The position numbers were made by a program, and so were the translations under genes. Shown here piece by piece: positions 41,017 to 49,243 of a stretch of DNA of 64,000 nucleotides. Under the pieces are notes generated by a model. That model made no database searches, was not told the origin of the DNA, and saw only the letters and a program-made list of their open reading frames with translations. The DNA is from Halobellus captivus (lineage in GTDB: Archaea > Halobacteriota > Halobacteria > Halobacteriales > Haloferacaceae), in the NCBI RefSeq assembly GCF_007655485.1, contig NZ_VJXQ01000006.1:25081-89080 (forward strand), in the 5' to 3' direction. The stretch's first letter is position 1. Each line of letters opens with the position of its first letter.

Positions 41017-42785
41017 GCGAAAGCGACTCTCCAGCGTCCCGCGGACGCCGGATTTTCACTGCCCTCCGTGCGGCAATTCCGTTCGACAGCGATGACGGCC
41101 GGTGGCTCGCTCTGGGGTTGCTTCCCGGCGTCGTCGCGATCGCGATCTACCTCGCGACGAACCCCTACCCCGCCTACGGTGCGGGGCTGTACGCGAAGAT
41201 CTCCGCCGAACTCGTCGCCAACGGGTACGCGCTCCCGGCGCGGATCCCGGGCTACACCGCCGACGGAGTGCCGTTCGCGTATCCGCCGCTGCAGTTCTAC
41301 CTGTACGCCCTGCTCTTAGACATCGGTGGAGATCCGGTCGCAGTCTCTCGATTCCTTCCGGCCGTCGGGATGGTGACCGCGCTGGTGCCGACGTATCTGC
41401 TCGGCCGCGACGTCGCGGGCTCGCGACCGGCCGGAACCGCGGCGGCCGGGCTGGTGGCATTGAATCCGCAGATCCTGGAGTGGCACCTCTCGGCGGGCGG
41501 CGTGGTCCGCGCGTTCGCGTTCTGCTACGCGCTGGTCGCGGTCTACGCCGGATACCGGCTCTTCGCGTTCGACGGCGGCGCTGCGGCACCGTCGAACAAC
41601 GAGCCAGGGGGGAACAACCCCAGTCGCTACCCGCGCGGTCTGGTCATCCTCGGTGCGCTCGCCTTCGGGCTGACCGTGCTCACCCATCCCGTGTACTCGC
41701 TGTTCGTCGTCGTGAGTTACGTCCTCTTTTGGCTCCTGTGTGACCGATCGATATCGGGCTTTCTCACCGGGCTGGCGGTCGGGCTCGGAGGTGCACTGCT
41801 CGCGTCGCCGTGGCTCGTCTGGGTCCTCACGACGCACGGCATCGACGTGTTCACGGCGGCGTCCGGAACGCACGGCGGCGTCGGAGGCGGCGCAGACGCG
41901 CTCTCGGGTGCGGTTTCGGTGGGTACGGCCGTCGCGTTGGTGCCCGCAATCTACCTCCTAATTCGACGCGACTACCTGCTTCCCGCCTGGCTCGTCGTCG
42001 TCGAAGTGTTGTTCAGACAGCCGCGGTTCGCCTACACGGTAGGCGCTGTGCTGATCCCCGCCACCGTTGTGATGGTCGTGCGGGCTCGCGACGTCGACCG
42101 GGACAGCACTTCTGCTCTCGACCGAGACAGCACTTCTGCTCCCCACCCCGACAGCGGCCCCATCACCGACCGCGACAGTGGACCCGCCACCGATCGCAAG
42201 CGAGCGGGAACCGCCTCCACGCCGGGAACGCGACCGGAACGCACCGCCCTCAACGCCGATCGTCGTGCGGTAGCGGCCGCGATTGTCATCCTCTTGGGGA
42301 CGGTCGTCGGCGGGGCGTACTTCGCCTACGAGACGACGCTCGTGACAGACCCCTCCACGCCGGAGTTCCTGGACCGGGAGTCCGTCGAGGCGATGGCGTG
42401 GATTCAAGCCGAAACCGATCCCGACGCGACCTTCGTCGCGATGGGAGACGCCGCCGAGTGGCTCCCCGCGTTGACCGATCGAACACTACTCGTCGGTTTC
42501 TGGGGCGTCGAATGGGTCGATTCGGACCGGTTCGCACAACAGGAAGCGGCGTACGAGTCGGTATCGAGGTGTCAGAGCGTCGCGTGCGTCGAATCTATCG
42601 CCGACGACATCGGCGAACGGCCGACGCACGTGTACGTGCCGAAAGGTCAGTACACGGTCCGCGGTGACACCGCCGCGCAGTTCGGCACGGTCGAACGGTC
42701 CTTCGAGCGGTCCGACCGCTGGGAACGCGTCTACGAGAACGACGGCGTCGTTATTTACGCTGCGACAGGCGTCGAAAGATCGTAG
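41013..42785 (+). CDS. GT-C-like multi-pass membrane protein
   Basis: 590 residues with about ten hydrophobic segments, starting in the ATGA overlap with the arylsulfotransferase gene. The N-terminal ALGLLPGVVAIAIYLAT, long loops (GYTADGVPFAYPPLQFYLYA) and LVILGALAFGLTVLTHPVYS resemble membrane glycosyltransferases of the GT-C/ArnT type. The active-site acidic loop cannot be assigned with confidence. A soluble loop contains four 8-residue repeats (DRDSTSAL, DRDSTSAP, HPDSGPIT, DRDSGPAT) coded by 24-bp units at 42096-42191. Tight coupling suggests it acts with the arylsulfotransferase-like protein. Confidence 0.8.
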   Translation: MSESDSPASRGRRIFTALRAAIPFDSDDGRWLALGLLPGVVAIAIYLATNPYPAYGAGLYAKISAELVANGYALPARIPGYTADGVPFAYPPLQFYLYALLLDIGGDPVAVSRFLPAVGMVTALVPTYLLGRDVAGSRPAGTAAAGLVALNPQILEWHLSAGGVVRAFAFCYALVAVYAGYRLFAFDGGAAAPSNNEPGGNNPSRYPRGLVILGALAFGLTVLTHPVYSLFVVVSYVLFWLLCDRSISGFLTGLAVGLGGALLASPWLVWVLTTHGIDVFTAASGTHGGVGGGADALSGAVSVGTAVALVPAIYLLIRRDYLLPAWLVVVEVLFRQPRFAYTVGAVLIPATVVMVVRARDVDRDSTSALDRDSTSAPHPDSGPITDRDSGPATDRKRAGTASTPGTRPERTALNADRRAVAAAIVILLGTVVGGAYFAYETTLVTDPSTPEFLDRESVEAMAWIQAETDPDATFVAMGDAAEWLPALTDRTLLVGFWGVEWVDSDRFAQQEAAYESVSRCQSVACVESIADDIGERPTHVYVPKGQYTVRGDTAAQFGTVERSFERSDRWERVYENDGVVIYAATGVERS

Positions 42786-42818
42786 CTCGACTCGACCGTT
42801 CCGGTTCGGATCGCTCGC

Positions 42819-44153
42819 TCACACCATCCCCAGAAGCGTCGCCGCCAGAACCCCGAGCCACAGGACCACTCCGATCCCGGCTAACTGCCGATCCCCGTCG
42901 GCGACGCCGAGCGTGAACAGTCCGAGGGTTCCCATCAGCGCCGTTCGTTGCAGCACGAGTTGGATCGGCACGACACTCACGCCGACGCTGCCCAAATCGA
43001 GCACGAAGCCAGCACCGAGCCCGACGGCTGCGAGAAGCGCTATGCGCGTGGCGGGGCGGTTGCGAGCCAAGATCCAGCTAGCGACGAGCGGCCCCGCGAC
43101 CAGTACCGGATAGAGGAGTCCGGCGAATACCTTCGGATTAGTCGCGGGGAACACCCCTTCAGCGACGATTCCGAGCGATCGGACGCCGAGGACGAGCGCG
43201 ATCAGAGCGATCGGGAGCGCGAGATCCCGCAGTTCCCGTAGGTCTCGCCGCCGAACCGGGGACGCAGCGACCGCGAGCACCGCCGCGGCGGGGACGATAC
43301 CGACGACGCCGAGCGTCGTCGAACTCGGGCGTTCGGTGGACTCCTCTGCGGACGCCGACGGGACCAGTGACCAGTTCGCCGACGTCAGTCGGATCACCGA
43401 GAGCCAGCCGTCGCTCCCGCCGCCGCCGTTCCCGTGGTACACCCGGTTGACCTCCGCGACGAACGGTTCGTCTCGGAGGTCGCGCTCGACGGTCCGTCCG
43501 CCCTCCGAGATGCCGGTCACCGAGTGTCGCAACCGGAACCAGTCCCAGTACTCGGTGTGCGCCTGTAGCGCCGTCCAGTTGTCCGATGGTCCGGGATAGG
43601 CGCGAATGTGCGTCCGGCTGCCGAGGTACGCCCCGGTCGCGAGTTGATAATCAGCTTCGACCCACTCTCCCGAACTGAGATTGTCCGCCACGTAGGTGTA
43701 CCGCGAGGACCCGCGGGCGGTCTGCCACGGTGATATCGACACCGATTCGTTGAGCTGGCCGAGTGACCCTGACCCGTCCAACTGCGCCTGCGACCCGGAT
43801 TCGTTGTCCTGTGATCTCTGTAGAGATTCGTTGATGTCTGCGATCGACACGGTATCGTTTACGCTGTGGTCCTCGTCGGCGGTCGTCCACTCCAGTTCGG
43901 AGCGATCCATCAGGATGGTACGGACGTCGTCCGGCGTCCCGACGATCACGACGTTCAACGCGAGGGTTCGCCCCTCCACTGAATGACTCCGACTGGTGTA
44001 CGGCCAGACGTAGCTCTCCGCCTCAGCTGGTCGGATGAGTTGCTCCGGTGGGGGGTCCTGGCCGCTCGCGACGCCCCCGGGACCGAGTAACCCGCTCCCG
44101 AGCGACGCGGCCACGAGGATGGCGACGAACAGCAATGCCAAGCGATACCGCAC
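42819..44153 (-). CDS. Exported membrane protein with LssY_C-like region
   Basis: 444 residues from a GTG. A signal peptide at the N-terminus (RLALLFVAILVAASLGS) is followed by an extracellular domain to about residue 270, with Asp/Asn-X-Ser/Thr sequons and a TWSL-type region resembling LssY_C (GRTLALNVVIVGTPDDVRTI and LATGAYLGSRTHIRAYPGPS). The C-terminal ~160 residues carry about five hydrophobic segments (LGVVGIVPAAAVLAVAASPV, LALPIALIALVLGVRSLGIV). Function unknown. It is convergent with the GT-C-like gene. Confidence 0.8.
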   Translation of the reverse strand: MRYRLALLFVAILVAASLGSGLLGPGGVASGQDPPPEQLIRPAEAESYVWPYTSRSHSVEGRTLALNVVIVGTPDDVRTILMDRSELEWTTADEDHSVNDTVSIADINESLQRSQDNESGSQAQLDGSGSLGQLNESVSISPWQTARGSSRYTYVADNLSSGEWVEADYQLATGAYLGSRTHIRAYPGPSDNWTALQAHTEYWDWFRLRHSVTGISEGGRTVERDLRDEPFVAEVNRVYHGNGGGGSDGWLSVIRLTSANWSLVPSASAEESTERPSSTTLGVVGIVPAAAVLAVAASPVRRRDLRELRDLALPIALIALVLGVRSLGIVAEGVFPATNPKVFAGLLYPVLVAGPLVASWILARNRPATRIALLAAVGLGAGFVLDLGSVGVSVVPIQLVLQRTALMGTLGLFTLGVADGDRQLAGIGVVLWLGVLAATLLGMV

Positions 44154-44198
44154 ACACGTACTATACCAGTCTCGCTATTGAGCGTGTCGCCCGTCCGG

Positions 44199-44276
44199 AT
44201 TCTCGGAGTGGCCCGTCCTGACTCTCGAAGCGACCGTTCGGACTCTCGGAGTGAACTGTCCGGATTCTCGAAGCGG
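44199..44276. repeat. 22-bp degenerate tandem repeat, four units
   Basis: The motif GAYTCTCGRAGYG occurs at 44199-44211, 44221-44233, 44242-44254 and 44264-44276, spaced 22, 21 and 22 bases, with alternating bases (TTCTCGGAGTG, CTCTCGAAGCG). It lies in the divergent gap between the LssY_C-like protein and the universal stress protein. Confidence 0.85.
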
Positions 44277-44350
44277 ACCGTTCGCCCGGCGACCTGATAC
44301 CGTCGACGTCGAAGTGAGGATTTTTGCCGTCGGCCGCCACAGGTGCGGGT

Positions 44351-44809
44351 ATGACCGAACGCCGACCGCTGTCTGTCGACCTCGTGCTCGCCCCCGTGGA
44401 CACGAGCGACGAGTCGGACGACGCGGTAGCGCACGCCGTTGCGATCGCCGCGAAATACGATGCGACGGTTCACGTCGTCCACGTGCTCGGAGAGGACGTG
44501 GTTCGAGCGATCGAAGACGGCGTCGTCGACGACGCGCAGGTCGCCGCCGACGGCGAGGCGATCACCGAGACCGCAGCGCGGATCGCGGCCGAGCACGACG
44601 TCCCGCTGTCGACGTCGGTCGCGTACGGGTTCTCGACGAAAATGAAGCTCCGCCATCCCGGCAGCGTCGTCCTCGATACGGCCGACGAGGTCGATGCGGA
44701 CTTTTTGGTGGTGCCGCGGGAACCGATCTCCGGCGATCCCGGCGAGGTGCTCGCGAAGGCCGCGGAGTACGTCCTCCTGTACGCGAGCCAGCCCGTCCTC
44801 TCAGTGTGA
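44351..44809 (+). CDS. Universal stress protein (3 of 4)
   Basis: 152 residues from the ATG at 44351 (MTERRPLSVDLVLAPVDTSD). Typical USP strand-helix order (DDAVAHAVAIAAKYDATVHV, VHVLGEDVVRAIEDGVVDDA, ADFLVVPREPISG, YVLLYASQPVLSV), but without the G2xG9xGS ATP-binding loop, so it is of the non-ATP-binding type. The stop codon lies inside a 23-bp-period duplication. Confidence 0.85.
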   Translation: MTERRPLSVDLVLAPVDTSDESDDAVAHAVAIAAKYDATVHVVHVLGEDVVRAIEDGVVDDAQVAADGEAITETAARIAAEHDVPLSTSVAYGFSTKMKLRHPGSVVLDTADEVDADFLVVPREPISGDPGEVLAKAAEYVLLYASQPVLSV

Positions 44810-44837
44810 ACGGCCTCGTCCTCTCAGTGTGAACGGC
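44794..44837 (+). repeat. Gene-end duplication of the third universal stress gene
   Basis: A 21-bp sequence at 44794-44814, containing the last codons and TGA stop, is repeated exactly at 44817-44837. The shared core is CTCTCAGTGTGAACGGC. Confidence 0.9.
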
Positions 44838-44904
44838 TCCATCCCTCGACTGGACGACAAACACCGTCGCCGAAGCGCGGTCTACGCCGACTAACCGCCG
44901 TTCG

Positions 44905-45459
44905 CTATCCGCTTTCGTCGGCGCCGTCGCCGATCCGGATCGCCATCTCCATCTCGAAGCTCTCGGAGTCGCTGATCTCGAAGCCGATCTTCTTGTACAA
45001 GCCGACGGCTGGCTGATTCCACCGTTCGACGGTGAGCCACACCGTTTCGACGCCGGACTCCGCACCGTAGCCGAGGAGGCCTTTCATCAGACGCGTCCCG
45101 ATTCCGGCCTCCTGGTACGCTTGGAGGACGAAAATCGCCAGTTCGTAGTCGTCGTTATCGGGGACGAGCGTGGCGTGTCCCGCCGCCCGATCGCCGTCCC
45201 ACGCGACGACGTTCAGGCACTCGCCGGAGAGGATGTTCTCGAGCCACTCGCGGATACGCCGCTCGTCGCTCGGGGGGATCCCCTGGGCGCGGTCCGCCGG
45301 ATCGAACTCGTCGTACATCGACGCGATCGCCTCGTACTCGCGCTCGCTCTCGTCGTGCGCGCGGATCTCGATCTCGCGGCCCGCCTTGTCGGTGAAGCGT
45401 ATCGGCGGGCCCTCGAACGGGCCGGTAACCGTGTCGGGGAAGCGGCGATCGTAGCTCAT
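44905..45459 (-). CDS. GNAT-family N-acetyltransferase
   Basis: 184 residues: REIEIRAHDESEREYEAIAS, DRAAGHATLVPDNDDYELAI, then the acetyl-CoA motif QEAGIGTRLMKGLLGYGAES and LTVERWNQPAVGLYKKIGFE. The motif matches Q/RxxGxG/A. It acetylates an unknown small molecule or protein. It follows the fourth universal stress gene with a 4-base ATGA overlap, so it is the second gene of a two-gene operon. Confidence 0.94.
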   Translation of the reverse strand: MSYDRRFPDTVTGPFEGPPIRFTDKAGREIEIRAHDESEREYEAIASMYDEFDPADRAQGIPPSDERRIREWLENILSGECLNVVAWDGDRAAGHATLVPDNDDYELAIFVLQAYQEAGIGTRLMKGLLGYGAESGVETVWLTVERWNQPAVGLYKKIGFEISDSESFEMEMAIRIGDGADESG

Positions 45460-45824
45460 CTGATGAGGGTGACGCTGACGTGGGAGTTCAAGAGAACGAA
45501 CTCTGCGATGCTTCCGATCTTGATCTTACCCATCGGACTGGTCGTCCCGCCGCTGAGGACGATCCGATCGAACCCCTCCGATTCGGCGATCGTCACGAGT
45601 TCGCTGCCCGGCTCGTCGTCGACGTGACGAACCTCGGCATCGACGGTTCCCGAATCAAGCGCCGCCTCGACGCGGGATTCGATCTCATCGGTCGAACGGT
45701 CTGGACTGTCGTCCTCGATGATCGCGACGGTCAGTTCGTCGCCCGCTTCGACCGCCCGTTCGACCGTCTGCTCCAGCGCCCGGAGCGACCCGTCCGACGC
45801 TCCGACGCCAACGAGGATTCTCAT
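45456..45824 (-). CDS. Universal stress protein (4 of 4)
   Basis: 122 residues from the ATG at 45824 (MRILVGVGASDGSLRALEQT). It has DELTVAIIEDDSPDRSTDEI, EGFDRIVLSGGTTSPMGKIK and SIAEFVLLNSHVSVTLIR; the SGGTTSPMGK region takes the place of the usual ATP loop and is short. It overlaps the GNAT gene by 4 bases. A gene upstream on the opposite strand has its start 139 bases away. Confidence 0.9.
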   Translation of the reverse strand: MRILVGVGASDGSLRALEQTVERAVEAGDELTVAIIEDDSPDRSTDEIESRVEAALDSGTVDAEVRHVDDEPGSELVTIAESEGFDRIVLSGGTTSPMGKIKIGSIAEFVLLNSHVSVTLIR

Positions 45825-45963
45825 ACGCCGAGATGTCGTCGGGGGAGTAGAAAAATCGTCGGGTGTCGCCCGCGTCCTGTGAGCCAGATCCTCGGCGTGA
45901 CCTCGCTCGCTCGAAATCGATCGCGACAGAACGCTTTTTTGCGTCGGCGCGACACCCGGCAGT

Positions 45964-46866
45964 ATGGCAAACGACGACGCCGACGCGTCACCTCCCGACA
46001 CCTCACCGACCGCGGCGGATGAGTCGATGTCCGCCGCCGACACCGACGCGACCGGGTCGGCCCCCGAGACAGCCTCCGAGGAAGACGCGTCGAAGTCGCC
46101 ACCGGGCGATGCCGACGACTCCGGCGTCGAACCACCATCCAACGAGGATACTTCGGATTCGCCCGAGGGGGGTCCCGCGTCCGGTTCTGCCGCGGCTGCC
46201 GAGGAGGCGGAAGCACCAACCCACGAATCAGGAGTACCATCTGACGGAGCACCATCTGACGGAGCGGAACCGCCGTCGGACGTCCAGAAGTATGCCCGGT
46301 TCAAAAAAGTAGACGGCGCGCAGTACGACCGCGTCAACGACTTTCTCCGGGACCGGACATACATCACGGCGCGCGAGTGGGCCATCGCTCGACTGTGCGC
46401 CGACTTCCGTACGGAGACCGGCGTCGAGATGACGAAGATCGGCGAGAACCTTCCGGAGCTGGTCCCGTTTATGACCGATACGTACACGCCGCAGGCGGTC
46501 AATCAGGCGCGCTCGTCGTTCGAGGGCAAAATACGGAAGTCGGGTGCGACGTTCCTCTACGGCGCGATGTCCGGCTTCTTTACCGCCGAGGAACTGGACG
46601 AACTGATGTACGAGGTAACCGAAATCGCGAAGTTCCTGCTCGAAGTCGAGGGCGTCGACCTCTCGGTCGAGGAGGAGTTGGAGGCCGAAGAGCGCATCTC
46701 GAGCGTGATGCGCGAGGTCAGAGAGGCGAGCGCGGACCTCCGCGCTGAGGAGTTGACCGGAGAGGATGGAGACGGCGGAAGTACCGAAAGCGACGTGTCC
46801 GCCGGTTCCGGTGGCAGTGCATCCACCGATTCCGGCGACGATACACCCGCCGATTCGGACGACTAA
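45964..46866 (+). CDS. Haloarchaeal protein (DUF5806-like)
   Basis: 300 residues. The first ~105 are an acidic, Pro/Ser/Asp-rich, low-complexity segment with a short repeat (PSDGAPSDGA). The core (about 107-260) is well conserved in look: KYARFKKVDGAQYDRVNDFL, ITAREWAIARLCADFRTETG, ELVPFMTDTYTPQAVNQARS, RKSGATFLYGAMSGFFTAEE. From memory this is haloarchaeal DUF5806; function unknown. The acidic tail follows. It has no membrane segment. Function cannot be given. Confidence 0.85.
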   Translation: MANDDADASPPDTSPTAADESMSAADTDATGSAPETASEEDASKSPPGDADDSGVEPPSNEDTSDSPEGGPASGSAAAAEEAEAPTHESGVPSDGAPSDGAEPPSDVQKYARFKKVDGAQYDRVNDFLRDRTYITAREWAIARLCADFRTETGVEMTKIGENLPELVPFMTDTYTPQAVNQARSSFEGKIRKSGATFLYGAMSGFFTAEELDELMYEVTEIAKFLLEVEGVDLSVEEELEAEERISSVMREVREASADLRAEELTGEDGDGGSTESDVSAGSGGSASTDSGDDTPADSDD

Positions 46867-46948
46867 CTTACCCCCGGAACCGCCGTTTCTTAGTTGCACT
46901 TGCTCCGAAGAGCAGAACACATTTACTCCGGTAGTCTCTGTATTAATT

Positions 46949-47254
46949 ATGAAAATTGATGAACTATCCGCCTATCTCGAAGACGAACTGGAGTATCCGA
47001 TCGCCCACGAGCGGGTAATCGAAGCGATTGGTTCCGTCGATATCGAGGCCCCTGACGTCGAACAGACCGAAACGGTCGGAACGATCGTTAGCACCGTCGG
47101 TCAGGAAACGTATGATTCCGCCGAGGAGTTGTTCAACACGATCATCGGCAACGTCAGCGACGAGTACATCGGACGGAAGTTCTACGACGACCGCGGCAGC
47201 AACCCCGCAGAGACCGTCTCGGGCCCGAAAGACGAAGAAAACGTCTCGTTTTGA
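46949..47254 (+). CDS. Small haloarchaeal protein (DUF5789-like)
   Basis: 101 residues from the ATG at 46949 (MKIDELSAYLEDELEYPIAH). EAPDVEQTETVGTIVSTVGQ, SAEELFNTIIGNVSDEYIGR and KFYDDRGSNPAETV are the main conserved parts. It resembles haloarchaeal DUF5789 (related to DUF2795) by memory. No signal or membrane segment. Function unknown. It lies 82 bases after the DUF5806-like gene. Confidence 0.8.
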   Translation: MKIDELSAYLEDELEYPIAHERVIEAIGSVDIEAPDVEQTETVGTIVSTVGQETYDSAEELFNTIIGNVSDEYIGRKFYDDRGSNPAETVSGPKDEENVSF

Positions 47255-47458
47255 GTCTTGCCCACCCGCGTCCTGAACGCCGACGGGACGGAGAAGAACC
47301 GAATTAGCCGCGGCTCCAACGACTTGTTCTAGACGTCACGGATACAGACCGCTCCGGAGGGGGGACCGGCTCGCACCGAATTGCGACTGCGAGGGCGATC
47401 GCGCGTCCGAGCAAACCGATCGACGGCGTCAAACGACCGGAGCCGCTACCTCGTCGCA

Positions 47459-48691
47459 ATGGAGATCCGGTTCTTGGGCGGCGCTGGCGAGGTCGGGCGG
47501 AGCGCGATTCTCGTCAACGACTCGCTGCTGCTCGATTTCGGAATGCTCGCGGGGAACCCGCCACGGTTCCCTGTCGACACGCCGGACCCCGACGCGGTCG
47601 TGGTGAGCCACGGCCACCTCGATCACGCGGGAGCGATCCCGACGCTGCTCTCCGGCTCCGCCCGCCCGTCGATTCACTGGACTCCGCCGACGCGCGAACT
47701 CGCGTTGACCCTCGCGCGCGACACGCTCAAACTGCACGGCGGCACGTTTCGCTGTCCGTTCACCGAGACAGACGTCCAGCGCGTCACGCAGGTGTCCGAA
47801 CCGCACGACTACGGGGAGACGTTCGAGGCGGCCGGTCACGAGGTCACCTTCTACAGAGCGGGACACATCCCCGGAAGCGCGCACGTGCTGGTCTCTGATG
47901 GGGACACGCGACTGTTCTATACCGGCGACTTTCACACGGACAATCAGCGGTTGGTCGCCGGAACGACGGACCGCCCCGACGCCGACGCCGTCATCTGCGA
48001 GAGCACGTACGCCGACGTCGAGCACGATCCGCGAGCGGCGGTCGAGCGCCGCTTCGTCGAGAGCGTGGAGACGACGCTCTGGGAGGGCGGTTCAGTCGTC
48101 GTCCCGGCGTTCGCCATCGGCCGCACGCAGGAGTTACTGCTCGTCTGCGAGCGGTACGACATCCCGTGCTACGTCGACGGGATGGGGAAAGCCGTCACGC
48201 GGATGCTCCGGCGACATTCGGCGTACGTTCGGGACGCCGACGCGCTCGGACGCGCGGCCGCCCATGCGCGGTTCGTCACCGGGAAGAACGGACAGCGAAA
48301 GCGCATCGCCGACCAGCAGGCGGCGATCGTCACCACGAGCGGAATGCTCTCGGGCGGACCGGCGATGACGTACATCCCCGAGGTCCGCTCGAACCCGACG
48401 AACAAGATCACGATGACCGGCTATCAGGTCGAGGGGACGCCGGGCCGCGACCTCCTGGAGACGGGCAGCGCCGAGATCGACGGTCGGGTGATGCCGGTGA
48501 GCGCGCAGGTCGAACAGTACGAGTTCTCCGCGCACGCCGACCGGGACGGAATCCGCGGTCTCCTCGACGCCTACCGTGACGCGGAGATTCTGATAAATCA
48601 CGGGGACCGCTGTGCGGCGTTCGCTGCGGAACTGGAGCGAGACGGATTCAGCGCGAGCGCTCCGGCGGTCGGCGAGACGCTCTCGATCTGA
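47459..48691 (+). CDS. Beta-CASP metallo-beta-lactamase RNase
   Basis: 410 residues from the ATG at 47459 (MEIRFLGGAGEVGRSAILVN). The MBL motifs are SHGHLDHAG and YTGDFHTDNQ; the beta-CASP region has ICESTYADVEH, AFAIGRTQELLLV, TSGMLSGGP and EFSAHADRDG. It belongs to archaeal CPSF-like/RNase J-like nucleases acting on RNA 3' ends or 5' ends in a zinc-dependent way. It has no KH domain, so it is the short type. It is preceded by a 204-base gap in which I see nothing else. Confidence 0.94.
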   Translation: MEIRFLGGAGEVGRSAILVNDSLLLDFGMLAGNPPRFPVDTPDPDAVVVSHGHLDHAGAIPTLLSGSARPSIHWTPPTRELALTLARDTLKLHGGTFRCPFTETDVQRVTQVSEPHDYGETFEAAGHEVTFYRAGHIPGSAHVLVSDGDTRLFYTGDFHTDNQRLVAGTTDRPDADAVICESTYADVEHDPRAAVERRFVESVETTLWEGGSVVVPAFAIGRTQELLLVCERYDIPCYVDGMGKAVTRMLRRHSAYVRDADALGRAAAHARFVTGKNGQRKRIADQQAAIVTTSGMLSGGPAMTYIPEVRSNPTNKITMTGYQVEGTPGRDLLETGSAEIDGRVMPVSAQVEQYEFSAHADRDGIRGLLDAYRDAEILINHGDRCAAFAAELERDGFSASAPAVGETLSI

Positions 48692-48795
48692 TCTTGTTTC
48701 TGCGGCGTCGGCGGGACATCACTTATGCGGCGGTTGTCGTCTCGTACCGACGGCGCGGCACCGAGGGAGGGACCGCTGGTACATAGCCGACCGTA

Positions 48796-49128
48796 TCAAT
48801 CCTCAGTCGGCACAGCCCGGACCTCGAATTCGCGGTAGCCGCCGTAAGCGGTCTCCAACGCGCCCAACCACCAGTTCCAGCGGTCGGCGACGCTCGACTC
48901 AGCGGGCGCGTCTTCGAGGTTCCGGACGATCTCCTCGATCGTGAGCGGTTCTCCGCGGTCCCGAGCGGCGATCCCGGCGTCGGCGAGGTCACGGGCCTGC
49001 CTGGCGACGACACGGAACTCCGCGTGATCGCCGTCGAACGCCGCTTCGAGCGATTCGGCCAGTTCTGCGGCGGTGAAGCCCGCTGTCTTCAACGGGGCGT
49101 CGCCACCGGCGTTGCTGTGCTCCGTCAT
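48796..49128 (-). CDS. Conserved haloarchaeal protein, small
   Basis: 110 residues from the ATG at 49128 (MTEHSNAGGDAPLKTAGFTA). Acidic, mostly helical: LAESLEAAFDGDHAEFRVVA, RQARDLADAGIAARDRGEPL, EEIVRNLEDAPAESSVADRW, NWWLGALETAYGGYREF. No family recognised and no metal or membrane motif. It lies 115 bases past the end of the metzincin lipoprotein gene on the same strand, possibly an operon. Confidence 0.75.
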   Translation of the reverse strand: MTEHSNAGGDAPLKTAGFTAAELAESLEAAFDGDHAEFRVVARQARDLADAGIAARDRGEPLTIEEIVRNLEDAPAESSVADRWNWWLGALETAYGGYREFEVRAVPTED

Positions 49129-49243
49129 AGTCGATTGTACGTTCCCCACCGAAAAGAATCCGCCGCTGGATTGCGTTGGTTTGGTTGCGATTAGCTGTGA
49201 GGCCGAATCAGTCACAGTCGAGGCAGATCCCAGTCGGCACGGG

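Noticed and set aside
44161..44290. CRISPR array candidate
   Set aside because: The 22-bp units have no spacers of 30-40 bases and are degenerate; no cas genes are present.
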